Below, piece after piece: positions 46,426 through 56,093 of a DNA stretch of 59,007 nucleotides; positions within the stretch are counted from its first letter, which is position 1, and every line of letters starts with the position of its first letter. This stretch comes from Calditrichota bacterium. Its GTDB lineage: Bacteria > Calditrichota > Calditrichia > Calditrichales > Calditrichaceae. The translations under genes and the position numbers were made by a program. The notes beneath the pieces are model-generated. The model did not search any database. It was given only the letters and a program-made list of their open reading frames with translations, and was not told where the DNA came from. The stretch is taken from positions 1 to 59,007 of the forward strand of contig RQOG01000101.1 in assembly GCA_003854985.1 (NCBI GenBank), given 5' to 3'.

Positions 46426-47286
46426 ATGGTTGATCTGCATGTTCATACAACGCATTCGGATGGCAGCTATTCACCGGAAGCATTGGTAGCTCTGGCATCG
46501 AAATATGACGTAAACGTTTTGGGTATTACCGATCATGATGAGATTTCCGGTATAAATCCTGCCATGCAGGCCGGCAACCATTATCAGATAAAGGTGATTT
46601 CTGGCGTTGAATTAAGTATTGAATACAATTTACCCGAACCGGGACATTTTCATCTGATAGGTTTGTTATTTGACCCGGTAAATCCTTCAATAAATAAACG
46701 ATTAAGCTGGTTGAGAGAAGCACGGCGTAACCGGGCTTTTGAGATAATAAATAAACTTTCTGCGCTGGGATACCCTGTATCGGCAGAAGAGATAGAAGAT
46801 GATCTGAAATATGGCAGCATTGGCCGGCCGCATATTGCCGCTCTGCTTGTTAAAAAAAAAGTTGTATCAACGATTGCAGAAGCCTTCTCAAAATTATTGC
46901 GTAATGGAAAGCCGGCCCATGTACCTAAAAAGAAACTATCATTTGCTGAAGCAGTTAAAGCCGTTCATGATGCAGGTGGACTGGCTATTATGGCTCATCC
47001 CAATAGTCTGGGATTTAAAACCTATCCCGAATTAGGGGAAGAAATACTCAAACTTCAAAAAGCCGGACTTGACGGTATCGAAGCATATTACAGCAGACAT
47101 GACCGATACTTTACAGAATGGCTGATTAAATTTGCAGAAAAACATAACCTTGCCGTTTCGGGAGGATCGGATTTCCACGGTCAGGCAAAACCGGATATTC
47201 TCCCCGGTATCGGTACGGGTGATATGAATATTCCTGTATCGGTTTATGAGAATCTGATTAAGTTTCACATAAAAAAATATACCTGA
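46426..47286 (+). CDS. PHP-domain phosphoesterase
   Basis: 286 residues. The PHP metal ligands appear in order: DLHVHTTHSDGSYSPEAL, GITDHDEISG, the central GRPHIA, AIMAHPN and SGGSDFHG near the C terminus. The layout resembles the bacterial 3',5'-nucleotide/RNase AM-type PHP enzymes (YciV/TrpH family) rather than the CpsB phosphatase at 40275. Substrate not determined. If PAPS from CysC is used for sulfation, the by-product PAP would need a phosphatase; this enzyme is a possible but unproved candidate. Confidence 0.85.
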   Translation: MVDLHVHTTHSDGSYSPEALVALASKYDVNVLGITDHDEISGINPAMQAGNHYQIKVISGVELSIEYNLPEPGHFHLIGLLFDPVNPSINKRLSWLREARRNRAFEIINKLSALGYPVSAEEIEDDLKYGSIGRPHIAALLVKKKVVSTIAEAFSKLLRNGKPAHVPKKKLSFAEAVKAVHDAGGLAIMAHPNSLGFKTYPELGEEILKLQKAGLDGIEAYYSRHDRYFTEWLIKFAEKHNLAVSGGSDFHGQAKPDILPGIGTGDMNIPVSVYENLIKFHIKKYT

Positions 47287-47294
47287 TCATATCG

Positions 47295-48614
47295 ATGACC
47301 AAAAGAATTTTTGTCCTGGCGTTAGACGGAACGCCATATTCGCTTCTAAAAAAATTATCGGCTTTAAATATCATGCCTAATTTAACAGGCATGATTAAAA
47401 AAGGCTTTTTAAAACAAATGGATTCCGTTTACCCGCCTGTTTCTTCTGTGGCATGGGCTTCCTTTATGACTGGTTTACCACCGGCCGGACACGGTATTTT
47501 AGGATTTGTGGAACGCGATCCCAAAACAATGGATTGGTATACACCGCTCGCTGACAGACTCAAAGGCAGAACATTATGGGAAAAATTATCCGATAAAGGT
47601 AAACGCGTATTTGTTATGAATGTGCCAATGACCTATCCGCCACGTATGATTAACGGCATATCCGTGTGTGGATTTTTGGGTAACGATATTTTAAAAGGAA
47701 CTTATCCCGAAGAAATGGGATACCTGCTAAAATCAATGGGATACCGTATCGATGCGAATACGGAACTGGCAAAAAGTGATTTATTCCTTTTTTATAAAGA
47801 TGTTATGGACGTTTTGCATAAAAGAATTGATGTCATGAATTACTTTTGGCGCAGAGAATCATGGGATTTTTTTATGGTTCATATCATGGAAACTGACCGC
47901 CTGCAACATTTTTTCTGGGAATTTTTTGAAACTAAAAAACAGCCTTTTTATGATATGTTTATTCAGTTTTATCGGTATATAGATAAAATAATCGGAGATA
48001 TTTTATCCGGTATTCCGGATAACATGGGATTTTTGGCCCTTTCCGATCATGGATTTACCACGTTGAAGAAAGAAGTGTATATAAACCACTGGCTGGAACA
48101 AATGGGTTACCTGAGGTATAATAAAACAAATCCTCAGAATCTCAAAGATATGGATGGTTCAAGTTTAGCATACAGTTTATATCCCGGAAGAATATATATA
48201 AATCTTAGAGGGCGGGAGCGATGGGGGCGGGTGGCTTCAGAGATAGAATATGAGATTATACGTAATGAAATCAGTCAGAAGCTTTATACACTAAAGGATC
48301 CCGATTCAGGTGAAAGCATTATTAAAAAAGTGTTTAAAGGCGAAGAAGTTTTTGAGAATGTTCCGACGGCTTCTTTTGAAAATAGAAGTTTCGACGATCT
48401 GAAAAACCGATTTTTCCCCGATCTTTTGGCGGTGGCCGGTGAGGGCTATGATCTGAAAGGGAATCTGATTCCGGGCGCATTATTTAAAAAAAAGCATTTT
48501 AACGGAACGCATACCTATGATGATGCTTTTATCGCCGGGCAGAATATTTCAATTCCGTCCGAACGATTTTCGATTGACCGGATTAGTAAAATTATTCTTG
48601 AATATGTGGAATAA
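47295..48614 (+). CDS. Alkaline-phosphatase-superfamily phosphodiesterase/transferase-like protein
   Basis: 439 residues. Metal ligand Asp11 in LALDGTPYS, the nucleophile region YPPVSSVAWASFMTG (Ser50/Ser51 candidates), GHGILGF, and the later SDHG at 250-253 with the C-terminal FNGTHTYDDAF. These are the type I phosphodiesterase/nucleotide pyrophosphatase or phosphoglycerol-transferase-like AlkP signatures. No membrane segment or signal peptide, so it is probably cytoplasmic. Sulfate- or phosphate-ester chemistry on glycans or nucleotides is plausible given the neighbours. Confidence 0.8.
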   Translation: MTKRIFVLALDGTPYSLLKKLSALNIMPNLTGMIKKGFLKQMDSVYPPVSSVAWASFMTGLPPAGHGILGFVERDPKTMDWYTPLADRLKGRTLWEKLSDKGKRVFVMNVPMTYPPRMINGISVCGFLGNDILKGTYPEEMGYLLKSMGYRIDANTELAKSDLFLFYKDVMDVLHKRIDVMNYFWRRESWDFFMVHIMETDRLQHFFWEFFETKKQPFYDMFIQFYRYIDKIIGDILSGIPDNMGFLALSDHGFTTLKKEVYINHWLEQMGYLRYNKTNPQNLKDMDGSSLAYSLYPGRIYINLRGRERWGRVASEIEYEIIRNEISQKLYTLKDPDSGESIIKKVFKGEEVFENVPTASFENRSFDDLKNRFFPDLLAVAGEGYDLKGNLIPGALFKKKHFNGTHTYDDAFIAGQNISIPSERFSIDRISKIILEYVE

Positions 48615-48726
48615 AGCTTTTTATGAAGTTATTTGTAATCAGGTAATTAAGGTTTATTTCAGTTGCAGATTATATAAAATCCTGTAAATTAATCAAACAA
48701 AATATATAAGGGAATGCGGATTATCT

Positions 48727-49224
48727 ATGATTAAATGGTATGCGGTATATACAAAACCCCGTCATGAGAAGAAGGCTGAAGAATTACTAAAAAACAAGGG
48801 AATCGAGACGTTTTTACCGTTGGTTAAGCGGGTAAGGCAATGGAAAGACAGAAAGAAAAAGGTGGAACTTCCTTTATTTAACGGATATTTATTTGTGCAC
48901 ATTGATTATAAATACCGGTTTGATATTTTAGGAACTCATGGTATTGTTAAAATAATTAATTTTAAAGGTATTCCTGCGGTGGTTCCGGACTGGCAGATAC
49001 AAAGTTTGAAACAAATGTTGGAGCATCCGGAATTAGTTCAGCTTGAAGAATACATGAAATTAGGCGAGCTGGTACGTGTTTCGGACGGACCGTTCAAAGA
49101 TTTAATAGGCACCGTAAAACAAATAAGAGGCGAAGACCGGCTGATCATTACCATAGAAGGAATTATGCAAACTGTATCGGTGGAAGTTGATCGTTCTAAC
49201 CTGATTAAGATCAAAAAAGATTAG
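48727..49224 (+). CDS. NusG-family antiterminator (UpxY/RfaH-like)
   Basis: 165 residues: KWYAVYTKPRHEKKAEELL at the start is the NusG N-terminal fold, with ETFLPLVKRVRQW and LFNGYLFVHID, and the C-terminal KOW-like part KLGELVRVSDGPFKDLIG-TVKQI. Specialised NusG paralogues such as UpxY and RfaH promote transcription of long polysaccharide operons. It lies inside the glycan region, so it probably acts on this or a nearby operon. Confidence 0.92.
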   Translation: MIKWYAVYTKPRHEKKAEELLKNKGIETFLPLVKRVRQWKDRKKKVELPLFNGYLFVHIDYKYRFDILGTHGIVKIINFKGIPAVVPDWQIQSLKQMLEHPELVQLEEYMKLGELVRVSDGPFKDLIGTVKQIRGEDRLIITIEGIMQTVSVEVDRSNLIKIKKD

Positions 49225-49242
49225 ACATAATGAGAATCCGAT

Positions 49243-49506
49243 ATGAGTAACAGACATTCAAAAACAGATATAAAACAATTTGGATATCTTCTATCCGCCT
49301 TGCTGATTGTGCTAACCGTAATCAGCCAATATAAGCAATGGCCGGCAACACCCTGGCTGTATTTGCTGACGCTTTATTTTTTAACCGGCAGTTTGTGGAT
49401 CCCGGTACTGATTAAACCTTTTTATCTGTTGTTTACGAAATTTATAGTAAAGACAAAACGAGATTCCGGCCAAGCGGAAACTTTAAAAAAAATCAATAAA
49501 AATTAA
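49243..49506 (+). CDS. Small membrane protein, SxtJ-like
   Basis: 87 residues with two predicted membrane helices (about 13-28 and 36-62) and a basic C-terminal end. The IPVLIKPFYLLFTKF segment recalls SxtJ-family membrane proteins found in sugar-modification loci; the match is by impression only. It lies between the UpxY-like gene and the SLC13 transporter. Its TAA stop sits within the region that forms the ribosome binding site of the next gene. Confidence 0.55.
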   Translation: MSNRHSKTDIKQFGYLLSALLIVLTVISQYKQWPATPWLYLLTLYFLTGSLWIPVLIKPFYLLFTKFIVKTKRDSGQAETLKKINKN

Positions 49507-49519
49507 AGGATAAACTCTG
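49505..49519 (+). promoter_or_regulatory. Ribosome binding site and CTG start of the SLC13 gene
   Basis: AAAGGA at 49505-49510 is six bases upstream of CTG 49517. The frame is closed by TAA at 49511-49513, and no ATG, GTG or TTG occurs between it and ATG 49577. CTG therefore looks like the initiation codon. Confidence 0.6.
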
Positions 49520-51298
49520 GAACAGACTTTTGCCTTTTGGTATACCCTGGTATTAATTATTCTATTAACATTAATAATGGTTAAAGAATGGATTGAAATT
49601 GAATTGTCCATGTTCTCCGCGGTATTGTTATTAGTTTTAGGAAGAGTTATTACAGTCGAAGAGGCTTTCTCGGGATTTTCCAATGAAGGCATGCTGACTA
49701 TCGGCCTGATGTTTATACTGGCGGGTTCTTTATATTATTCCGGATTAATTAGCCACTTATCGGTTTTTATTTTTGGCCGTAATGGATCTTCTTCAATATA
49801 TAAAATGATGCGGATATTATTTCCTGTAGCCGGTATTTCTGCTTTTATGAATAATACACCGATAGTGGCCGTTCTGATTCCCGCGCTGCGTAACTGGGCG
49901 GAGCAAAACAGGCTATCGTTGTCTAAATTCCTTATTCCGGTTTCTTATGCCGCTATCCTGGGGGGTATGTGCACCCTGATTGGTACAAGCACCAATTTAA
50001 TCATTTATGGTCTGATGATTGACAGCGGTATTGAAGGACTGGGCATGTTCGAAATGACTAAGATAGCAGTTCCTGTGATGTTAATAGGCTTGTTATACAT
50101 ACTAATTATGAGAAATAGCTTACTACCGGAGCGAATGGAGTATATTCAGGATTTCAAAGAACACAGTCGGGAATTTGTAGTTGTATTAAAAATAAGTGAT
50201 GATTATAAAGGTATAGGGAAAAGCATACAGGAAGCCGGATTAAGGCATTTACAGGGATTGTTTTTATTCCAGATCGAACGTAAGGGAAAAATTATCGCGC
50301 CCGCAGCGCCCAATGAAATAATGGAATTAGGAGATCGTTTATTTTTTACCGGTATTCCCAAGACAATTTTGGAATTACAGAAAACGGCGGGTCTGGTGGT
50401 AATGGAGGATGAACAATTCGATCTGAAACAATATGATTCTTCACAAATCAGGCCATTCGAAGTGGTTATTTCCCCCAGTTCTCCCTTGATTGGTAAAAAT
50501 ATAAGAAGAAGTAATTTTCGTGAGAAATATGATGCTGTAATTATTGCTATCCATAGAAATGGAGAACGGATAAAGAAAAAAATCGGCGATATTGAATTGA
50601 AGGCTGGCGATACTTTGCTAATATTAACGAAATTGGGCTTTCATCGCCGCTGGTATAATTCAATTGATTTCTATCTTATATCCGAATCGGATGAAGTGCC
50701 TTCCAAAGCACAATGGCGGACATTCGCCGCCCCCGGCATATTAATTATGGTAATTTTACTATCGGCTCTGAAAATAATGCCAATTTTAATGGCGGAGGGT
50801 CTTGGAGTCATGATACTGTTGCTTACAAAAACTATTTCAATGGAAGAAGTGCGAAAGTCGATCGATTTTCGGGTTTTGATTATAATTGCCTCTGCTTTTG
50901 GCCTGGCTCACGGATTGACCAATTCAGGGGTCGCCGAATACGCCGCAAATATCATTATTGAATATGGAAGTTATTTCGGGACAATCGGGATCATGATCAG
51001 TTTATTTATTACAGCTTCTGTTTATACAAACTTCATGACAAATAATGCAGCGGCGGCGATTTTATTTCCTATAGTACTTTCAATGAGTCAGCAGTTGCAG
51101 ATCAATACCCGGGCATTGATTATAGCATTAGTTTTAGCCGTATCGGCCAGTTTTTCCACGCCTATCGGATATCAGACCAATCTGATGATTTATGGTCCCG
51201 GCGGTTATCGGTTTACTGATTTTTTAAAATTCGGAATACCGTTGCAACTTATTTTTATAATTATATCGATAGCTTTACTTTATCTGTTTTACCTATAA
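49517..51298 (+). CDS. SLC13/DASS-type anion transporter with two RCK_C (TrkA-C) domains
   Basis: About 593 residues if started at CTG 49517 (573 from ATG 49577). The extra 20 residues contribute the first membrane helix (AFWYTLVLIILLTLIM) that SLC13 proteins normally have, which is why I prefer CTG. Two transmembrane halves, each with the S-N/T-P-type loop (NNTPIVAVLIPAL with GTSTNLIIYG; TNNAAAAILFPIV with GYQTNLMIYG), flank two regulatory RCK_C domains (about residues 220-390). Bacterial relatives with this layout take up sulfate or other divalent anions. Being beside cysC and sat, sulfate is the likely substrate. The distal end converges on cysC. Confidence 0.87.
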   Translation: MEQTFAFWYTLVLIILLTLIMVKEWIEIELSMFSAVLLLVLGRVITVEEAFSGFSNEGMLTIGLMFILAGSLYYSGLISHLSVFIFGRNGSSSIYKMMRILFPVAGISAFMNNTPIVAVLIPALRNWAEQNRLSLSKFLIPVSYAAILGGMCTLIGTSTNLIIYGLMIDSGIEGLGMFEMTKIAVPVMLIGLLYILIMRNSLLPERMEYIQDFKEHSREFVVVLKISDDYKGIGKSIQEAGLRHLQGLFLFQIERKGKIIAPAAPNEIMELGDRLFFTGIPKTILELQKTAGLVVMEDEQFDLKQYDSSQIRPFEVVISPSSPLIGKNIRRSNFREKYDAVIIAIHRNGERIKKKIGDIELKAGDTLLILTKLGFHRRWYNSIDFYLISESDEVPSKAQWRTFAAPGILIMVILLSALKIMPILMAEGLGVMILLLTKTISMEEVRKSIDFRVLIIIASAFGLAHGLTNSGVAEYAANIIIEYGSYFGTIGIMISLFITASVYTNFMTNNAAAAILFPIVLSMSQQLQINTRALIIALVLAVSASFSTPIGYQTNLMIYGPGGYRFTDFLKFGIPLQLIFIIISIALLYLFYL

Positions 51299-51299
51299 A

Positions 51300-51326
51300 A
51301 AAACCCGATTTGTTATCGGGTTTTTG
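51300..51326. terminator. Bidirectional Rho-independent terminator
   Basis: AAAACCCGAT (51300-51309), loop TTGTT, ATCGGGTTTTT (51315 onward). A on one side and T on the other mean it can stop the SLC13 transcript and the opposite cysC-sat transcript. Confidence 0.92.
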
Positions 51327-51329
51327 TTG

Positions 51330-51935
51330 TTATACTAAATTTTTGCTTTTTAGATAATCCAGCACTGCCTCTGTGCTTTGTTCTAAGGAGAGCTGACTGG
51401 TATCAATAACTAATTCCGGATTAAGCGGGTCTTCGTAAGGCGCGTCGATGCCTGTAAATTCTTTAATTTCCCCTGCGCGGGCTTTTTTGTATAAACCTTT
51501 GGGATCCCTGGCTTCCGCCACTTTTAATGGGACTTTGACATAAATTTCAATAAATTCATTCTCTTTAACCAGAGCTCTGGCGATATTTCTGTCTTCCCGG
51601 TAGGGGGAGATAAACGCGGTCATCACGATCAGGCCGGCATCGGCAAAAAGTTTGGCCACTTCTCCGATACGGCGGATATTTTCCTGCCGGTCTTCCGGGG
51701 AAAATCCCAGGTTTTTATTTAAACCGTGTCGGATATTATCACCGTCTAAAACATAAGTCAGATGTTTTTGTTCGTATAACGCCGATTCAACCGCATGCGC
51801 TAAAGTGGATTTACCCGATCCGGATAAACCTGTAAACCACAAAATACAGCCTTTTTGGGCTAAAAGCTTTTCGCGATCTGTTTTGGTGATTTCAGCATCA
51901 TGCCAGGTTATATTGGTTGCTTTCTGATTATTCAT
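51330..51935 (-). CDS. cysC: Adenylylsulfate kinase
   Basis: 201 residues. It phosphorylates APS to PAPS. Visible are Walker [41 protein letters not shown], and ISPYREDR with [19 protein letters not shown] start at ATG 51935 (GGAG eight bases upstream) rather than the GTG at 51944. The gene follows sat by 16 bases and both run toward the SLC13 gene. Confidence 0.95.
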   Translation of the reverse strand: MNNQKATNITWHDAEITKTDREKLLAQKGCILWFTGLSGSGKSTLAHAVESALYEQKHLTYVLDGDNIRHGLNKNLGFSPEDRQENIRRIGEVAKLFADAGLIVMTAFISPYREDRNIARALVKENEFIEIYVKVPLKVAEARDPKGLYKKARAGEIKEFTGIDAPYEDPLNPELVIDTSQLSLEQSTEAVLDYLKSKNLV

Positions 51936-51951
51936 TATAAACACTCCGTAT

Positions 51952-53127
51952 CTATTTTTTCAGACTTTTGTAATAATCCATCAAAATTTGCACAACTTCG
52001 GGACGACTGAATTCCTTTGGCGGCATTTCTCCGGCAGCCAGCATTTCGCGTTGCCTGGTGCCGCTTATCAGTAAACGATCCTCTTTGCCATGCGGACAGG
52101 TTTTCATCGAAGCCATGCCGTCGCATTTATAGCACCAGAATGTCCAGTCGATATTCAGAGGTTTAATCTGTAATTTGTCCTGAGAAATTTCTTCAAATAT
52201 TTTCTGTGCATCAAACGGCCCGTAATAATTTCCGACGCCGGCATGATCTCTGCCGATAATCAAATGGCTGCAACCGAAGTTTTGACGAAAGATGGCATGA
52301 AGAACCGCTTCACGGGGGCCACCATAACGCATTTCCATAGGATATACTTTTAACACAACATTTTCTTTTGGATAATAGTTATCAAGCAAAACCTGGTAAC
52401 ATTTCATACGAATATCCGCAGGTATATCATCCGCTTTGAGTTTACCTACCAGTGGATGAATTAAAATCCCATCGCTGACTTCCAGAGCGATTTTGGTTAC
52501 ATATTCATGGGAACGGTGAATCGGATTACGGGTCTGAAATCCGGCCACGATATGCCATCCTCTCTCTTCAAAAATAGCCCTTGTCTCTTCCGGACGGGCA
52601 TAATAATCGCCATATTCCTGCGGGTAATGCCCTTCGCTGAATACTTTAACGGGTCCGCCCAGATAAACATCTTTTTGTTCATAGACTTTAGCAACTCCCG
52701 GATGAGCGCTGTCATCGGTTCTATAAACATTCAAGGCTTCCTTTTTTTTGTCATAGGAGTATTTATCCTCAACCGTCATTGTGCCCATAATTGCGCCGCT
52801 GTCCTGGTCAAACAAGGCAATTTCAGAGCCTGTTTTCAGATTTTTTGCCTGATCCTGTGAAACGGATAAGGTTATCGGGATCGGCCATAATGTACCATCG
52901 TTCATAAGCATATCGGATACCACGGTCCGATAATCACTTTCTCTCATAAAACCATCCAACGGGCTGAATGCGCCCATAGCAAGCATAATTAAGTCAGATG
53001 TCTCTCTGGAATTTAATGTGACGCGGGGCAGTGATTTAGCTCTTTCTGTTTCGGATTTTATTAAATCTTTACTAACCAAGAGTGGCTTAAGTTTGCCCCC
53101 ATGTGGGGTTACTAATTTTGCAGACAT
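51952..53127 (-). CDS. sat: Sulfate adenylyltransferase (ATP sulfurylase)
   Basis: 391 residues, start ATG 53127 with AGGAG five bases upstream (the frame extends to 53151 without a ribosome binding site). Catalytic [13 protein letters not shown] is the QxRN-H-x-x-H region, with [12 protein letters not shown] and GTRQREML. A cysteine cluster [16 protein letters not shown] is present near the C terminus, as in many bacterial and archaeal homologues. It makes APS from sulfate and ATP for CysC. No APS or PAPS reductase is encoded in the window. Confidence 0.96.
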   Translation of the reverse strand: MSAKLVTPHGGKLKPLLVSKDLIKSETERAKSLPRVTLNSRETSDLIMLAMGAFSPLDGFMRESDYRTVVSDMLMNDGTLWPIPITLSVSQDQAKNLKTGSEIALFDQDSGAIMGTMTVEDKYSYDKKKEALNVYRTDDSAHPGVAKVYEQKDVYLGGPVKVFSEGHYPQEYGDYYARPEETRAIFEERGWHIVAGFQTRNPIHRSHEYVTKIALEVSDGILIHPLVGKLKADDIPADIRMKCYQVLLDNYYPKENVVLKVYPMEMRYGGPREAVLHAIFRQNFGCSHLIIGRDHAGVGNYYGPFDAQKIFEEISQDKLQIKPLNIDWTFWCYKCDGMASMKTCPHGKEDRLLISGTRQREMLAAGEMPPKEFSRPEVVQILMDYYKSLKK

Positions 53128-53182
53128 TTTTTCTCCTATAATCAATTTCAATACTCTTAATTGAAAAATATTTTTCAGACAT

Positions 53183-53210
53183 TTTATTTAAAGCAAACAG
53201 CTTAAATAAA
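53183..53210 (-). promoter_or_regulatory. Inverted repeat in the sat leader
   Basis: TTTATTTAAAGC (53183-53194) pairs with GCTTAAATAAA (53200-53210) around a 5-base loop with one bulged A. It lies about 55 bases upstream of the sat ATG, a position suited to an operator or to a leader hairpin. Confidence 0.35.
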
Positions 53211-53738
53211 AAGTTTTAAATTAAAGTATTATTACAATCCTGTCAATCATGGTATAAATGTTTGTTACGTAGTCAGTGATCCGTTTTAATAAGTAAAGAA
53301 CATTCCTGTTGAAATAACCCGGATTCAAAAAAAATGATTCATGATCATGGAAATTCAGGATATGATAAATTATTTTAGGGATTAAAAACCGGGGAATGGG
53401 CGTTATATTTGGTAAAAAATTTAATTGTTTTCAGACTTTGAATAATAAATTTTCTGATTTTGGAATTTACATTTTTTTAGTAAAAAATATTAAATGAACA
53501 CTTTATCAAAACTCCCCTTGCATTATGCATTATACGGATGTGTTTTATTTGATTTAAATATATAAATACTATAAATTTGCATCGTCTGTTTATGAGTAAT
53601 TTCAAACATGAATCACCATAAAAATCCTGCAGGCCATTTTCTTTGGTTAAAAAAGAAAAAGTCAAAAGGTATTTGGTCGTCTGACTCTGATAAGAGCAGG
53701 TAAGATTTTTTAGGTGATTTTTTTATGTGCCCTGACTG

Positions 53739-53756
53739 CATTTCGTTAACGAAATG
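53739..53756 (+). promoter_or_regulatory. 18-base perfect palindrome upstream of gmd
   Basis: CATTTCGTTAACGAAATG is a perfect palindrome 46 bases before the gmd ATG. Its length and position suit an operator for a dimeric helix-turn-helix or RHH protein. It contains a GTTAAC core. Confidence 0.5.
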
Positions 53757-53801
53757 TAATTGACGGGGCGAAGCATTAAGATAAACCTGAAAGAAGACCC
53801 G

Positions 53802-54881
53802 ATGAAAAAAGCCTTGATTACCGGCATTACCGGTCAGGATGGAGCCTATCTTTCCGAGCTGCTTTTAGACAAAGGTTATGAAGTGCATGGAATTGTACGC
53901 CGCAGCAGTTCCTTTAATACCGGCAGAATAGATCATCTTTTTAATGACGCGAAAGTGCATGATGTGCGTCTTTTTCTGCATTACGGTGATCTGGCGGATT
54001 CCAGCAACCTGAATCGTCTTTTGGAGAAAATTAATCCGGATGAAATATACAATCTGGCCGCGCAGAGCCATGTAAAAGTATCGTTTGAAGTGCCGGAATA
54101 TACGGCAGAAGTGGACGGCATGGGAACGCTTCGATTTATTGATGCCATAAAAGATATGGGTATCAACACCAAGTTCTACCAGGCATCCACCAGCGAACTT
54201 TATGGAAAAGTCCGGGAAATTCCCCAGAGTGAAAAGACGCCCTTTTATCCCCGATCACCCTATGGCGTTGCCAAGCTTTATGCCTACTGGATTATTGTCA
54301 ATTACCGCGAGGCTTATAATTTATTTGCCTGCAATGGGATTCTGTTTAATCATGAATCACCACGGCGTGGGGAAACTTTTGTCACAAGAAAAATTACCCG
54401 GGCGGTTTCCAGAATTAAATACGGTGTTCAGAATATGCTAACGCTGGGAAATCTGCATGCGAAGCGGGATTGGGGCTATGCGCCTGAATATGTGGACGGC
54501 ATGTGGCGGATGCTGCAGCAGGACAAAGCCGATGATTATGTGCTGGCAACCGGAGTAACCCATACGGTAAGGGAATTCGTTGAATTAGCTTTTAAGGAAG
54601 CTGACGCAGAAATTGAATGGGTTGACGAAGGCGTTGAAGAAAAGGGAATTCTTAAACAGGATATGCACCGGCTATTAGAAAATGTTCCTATGCTTAAGAA
54701 AGGAAGTGTCGTGGTGTCCGTAAATCCTGATTATTACCGGCCTACCGAAGTTGACCTGTTGATCGGCGATGCTTCCAAGGCAAAGAAACAACTGGATTGG
54801 GAACCAAAAACCAGGTTTGAAGAACTTGTAAAAATCATGGTGAAAGCCGATTTGGAAAAAGTGCAAAAGCGAGGATTCTAA
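53802..54881 (+). CDS. gmd: GDP-mannose 4,6-dehydratase
   Basis: 359 residues. [41 protein letters not shown] segment ([18 protein letters not shown]), TSELYGKV, and [15 protein letters not shown] with the SDR Tyr-x3-Lys. First step of GDP-L-fucose synthesis. ATG 53802 gives the standard N terminus; the in-frame TTG at 53760 is not supported. It is followed by fcl after 202 bases containing an inverted repeat. Confidence 0.97.
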   Translation: MKKALITGITGQDGAYLSELLLDKGYEVHGIVRRSSSFNTGRIDHLFNDAKVHDVRLFLHYGDLADSSNLNRLLEKINPDEIYNLAAQSHVKVSFEVPEYTAEVDGMGTLRFIDAIKDMGINTKFYQASTSELYGKVREIPQSEKTPFYPRSPYGVAKLYAYWIIVNYREAYNLFACNGILFNHESPRRGETFVTRKITRAVSRIKYGVQNMLTLGNLHAKRDWGYAPEYVDGMWRMLQQDKADDYVLATGVTHTVREFVELAFKEADAEIEWVDEGVEEKGILKQDMHRLLENVPMLKKGSVVVSVNPDYYRPTEVDLLIGDASKAKKQLDWEPKTRFEELVKIMVKADLEKVQKRGF

Positions 54882-55077
54882 TCCACGGATTTCACAGATT
54901 TTCACTGAAAAAAAATAAGAAGTTTTTTTTAAAAAAGATAGATTAGTATTACCCAATTAATGCTGAGTTGCCATAGCTGAAATTGCTATTTACAATCAAA
55001 TAATTAAAAAATTAAGTAAAATAATAATACATACTTTCATTTAAAAAATTCTGTGTCAATCAGTGAAATTTGTGGAT
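54881..55077. repeat. Imperfect inverted repeat flanking the gmd-fcl gap
   Basis: Left arm 54881-54908 and right arm 55050-55077 are inverted copies, 28 bases each, 22 of 28 matching. The left arm begins at the last base of gmd; the right arm stops seven bases before the fcl ATG at 55084. The DNA between is AT-rich and non-coding. It looks like a short dispersed repeat or a MITE-like insertion in the intergenic spacer. Confidence 0.55.
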
Positions 55078-55083
55078 GTTCTT

Positions 55084-56016
55084 ATGAAAAAAGATAGCAA
55101 GATTTATATTGCCGGGCACAGCGGAATGGTTGGCTCGGCAATTACCCGCAATTTAAAGAAAAATGGGTATCAGAATCTGATTTTCCGCGAATTGGATGTG
55201 CTTGACTTATTGGATCAGGCGGCCACCAGGCAGTTTTTTCAATCTGAAAAACCGCAATATGTCATTTTGGCGGCAGCTAAGGTGGGCGGTATTGTGGCCA
55301 ACAATACCTACCGGGCGCAGTTTATTTATGAAAATCTACAGATCCAGAATAATGTGATTCACAGCGCCTACGAAAACGGAGTTAAAAAATTATTGTTTCT
55401 CGGCAGTTCGTGTATTTATCCCAAACTTGCCCCACAACCCATAAAAGAGGAATATCTGCTTACGGGATTGCTGGAGGAAACCAATGAACCGTATGCAATT
55501 GCCAAGATCGCCGGGATAAAAATGTGCGAATCCTATAACTACCAATACGGTACTAATTTCATATCGGTTATGCCTACCAATCTTTACGGGCCGAATGATA
55601 ATTTCGACTTAAAGACATCCCATGTTTTTGCAGCCCTGATACGAAAGATTCATGAGGCTAAGGTCAATGGAAGTCCTTCTGTGGAAATATGGGGAACAGG
55701 TTCTCCTAAAAGGGAATTTCTGCATGTGGATGATATGGCCGAAGCCTGCATCTTTCTGCTCAACAATTATGACGGCAGTCAGTTTGTTAATATCGGCTGT
55801 GGTGAAGATATTACGATTAAGGATTTGGCAGGGCTGATGTCTGAAATTATAGGCTTTAAAGGAAAGCTGGTTTTTGATACCGGTAAACCCGATGGTACGC
55901 CCCAGAAATTACTTGATGTATCCAGGATAAATGCCCTGGGCTGGAAGGCAAGGATTTCCCTGGAAGAAGGTATTAAATCGGCCTATGAGTGGTATGTACA
56001 GAATAAGGCCAAATAG
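55084..56016 (+). CDS. fcl: GDP-L-fucose synthase
   Basis: 310 residues (ATG 55084). [46 protein letters not shown], and [10 protein letters not shown] with the SDR YxxxK, then [15 protein letters not shown]. It epimerises and reduces the Gmd product to GDP-fucose. An alternative GTG start at 55063 lies within the inverted repeat and is less likely. Confidence 0.96.
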   Translation: MKKDSKIYIAGHSGMVGSAITRNLKKNGYQNLIFRELDVLDLLDQAATRQFFQSEKPQYVILAAAKVGGIVANNTYRAQFIYENLQIQNNVIHSAYENGVKKLLFLGSSCIYPKLAPQPIKEEYLLTGLLEETNEPYAIAKIAGIKMCESYNYQYGTNFISVMPTNLYGPNDNFDLKTSHVFAALIRKIHEAKVNGSPSVEIWGTGSPKREFLHVDDMAEACIFLLNNYDGSQFVNIGCGEDITIKDLAGLMSEIIGFKGKLVFDTGKPDGTPQKLLDVSRINALGWKARISLEEGIKSAYEWYVQNKAK

Positions 56017-56093
56017 AGCCCTAAAGTTTTCTGCATAATAAGTCAATCTAGTTTTGATATTATCAATTTGACCCTGGATTATAATTTTAACCA

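Larger units (their letters stand above)
53128..53801. other. 674-base gap between the divergent sat and gmd genes
   Basis: Very AT-rich. It should hold promoters for cysC-sat on one strand and for gmd on the other. Two candidate regulatory structures are listed separately (53183-53210 and 53739-53756). A 62-codon frame exists on the minus strand at about 53477-53665, but it has no start context and no recognisable protein. Confidence 0.6.

Noticed and set aside
53477..53665. 62-codon minus-strand ORF in the sat-gmd gap
   Set aside because: No start context, low-complexity AT-rich sequence, and no recognised family.
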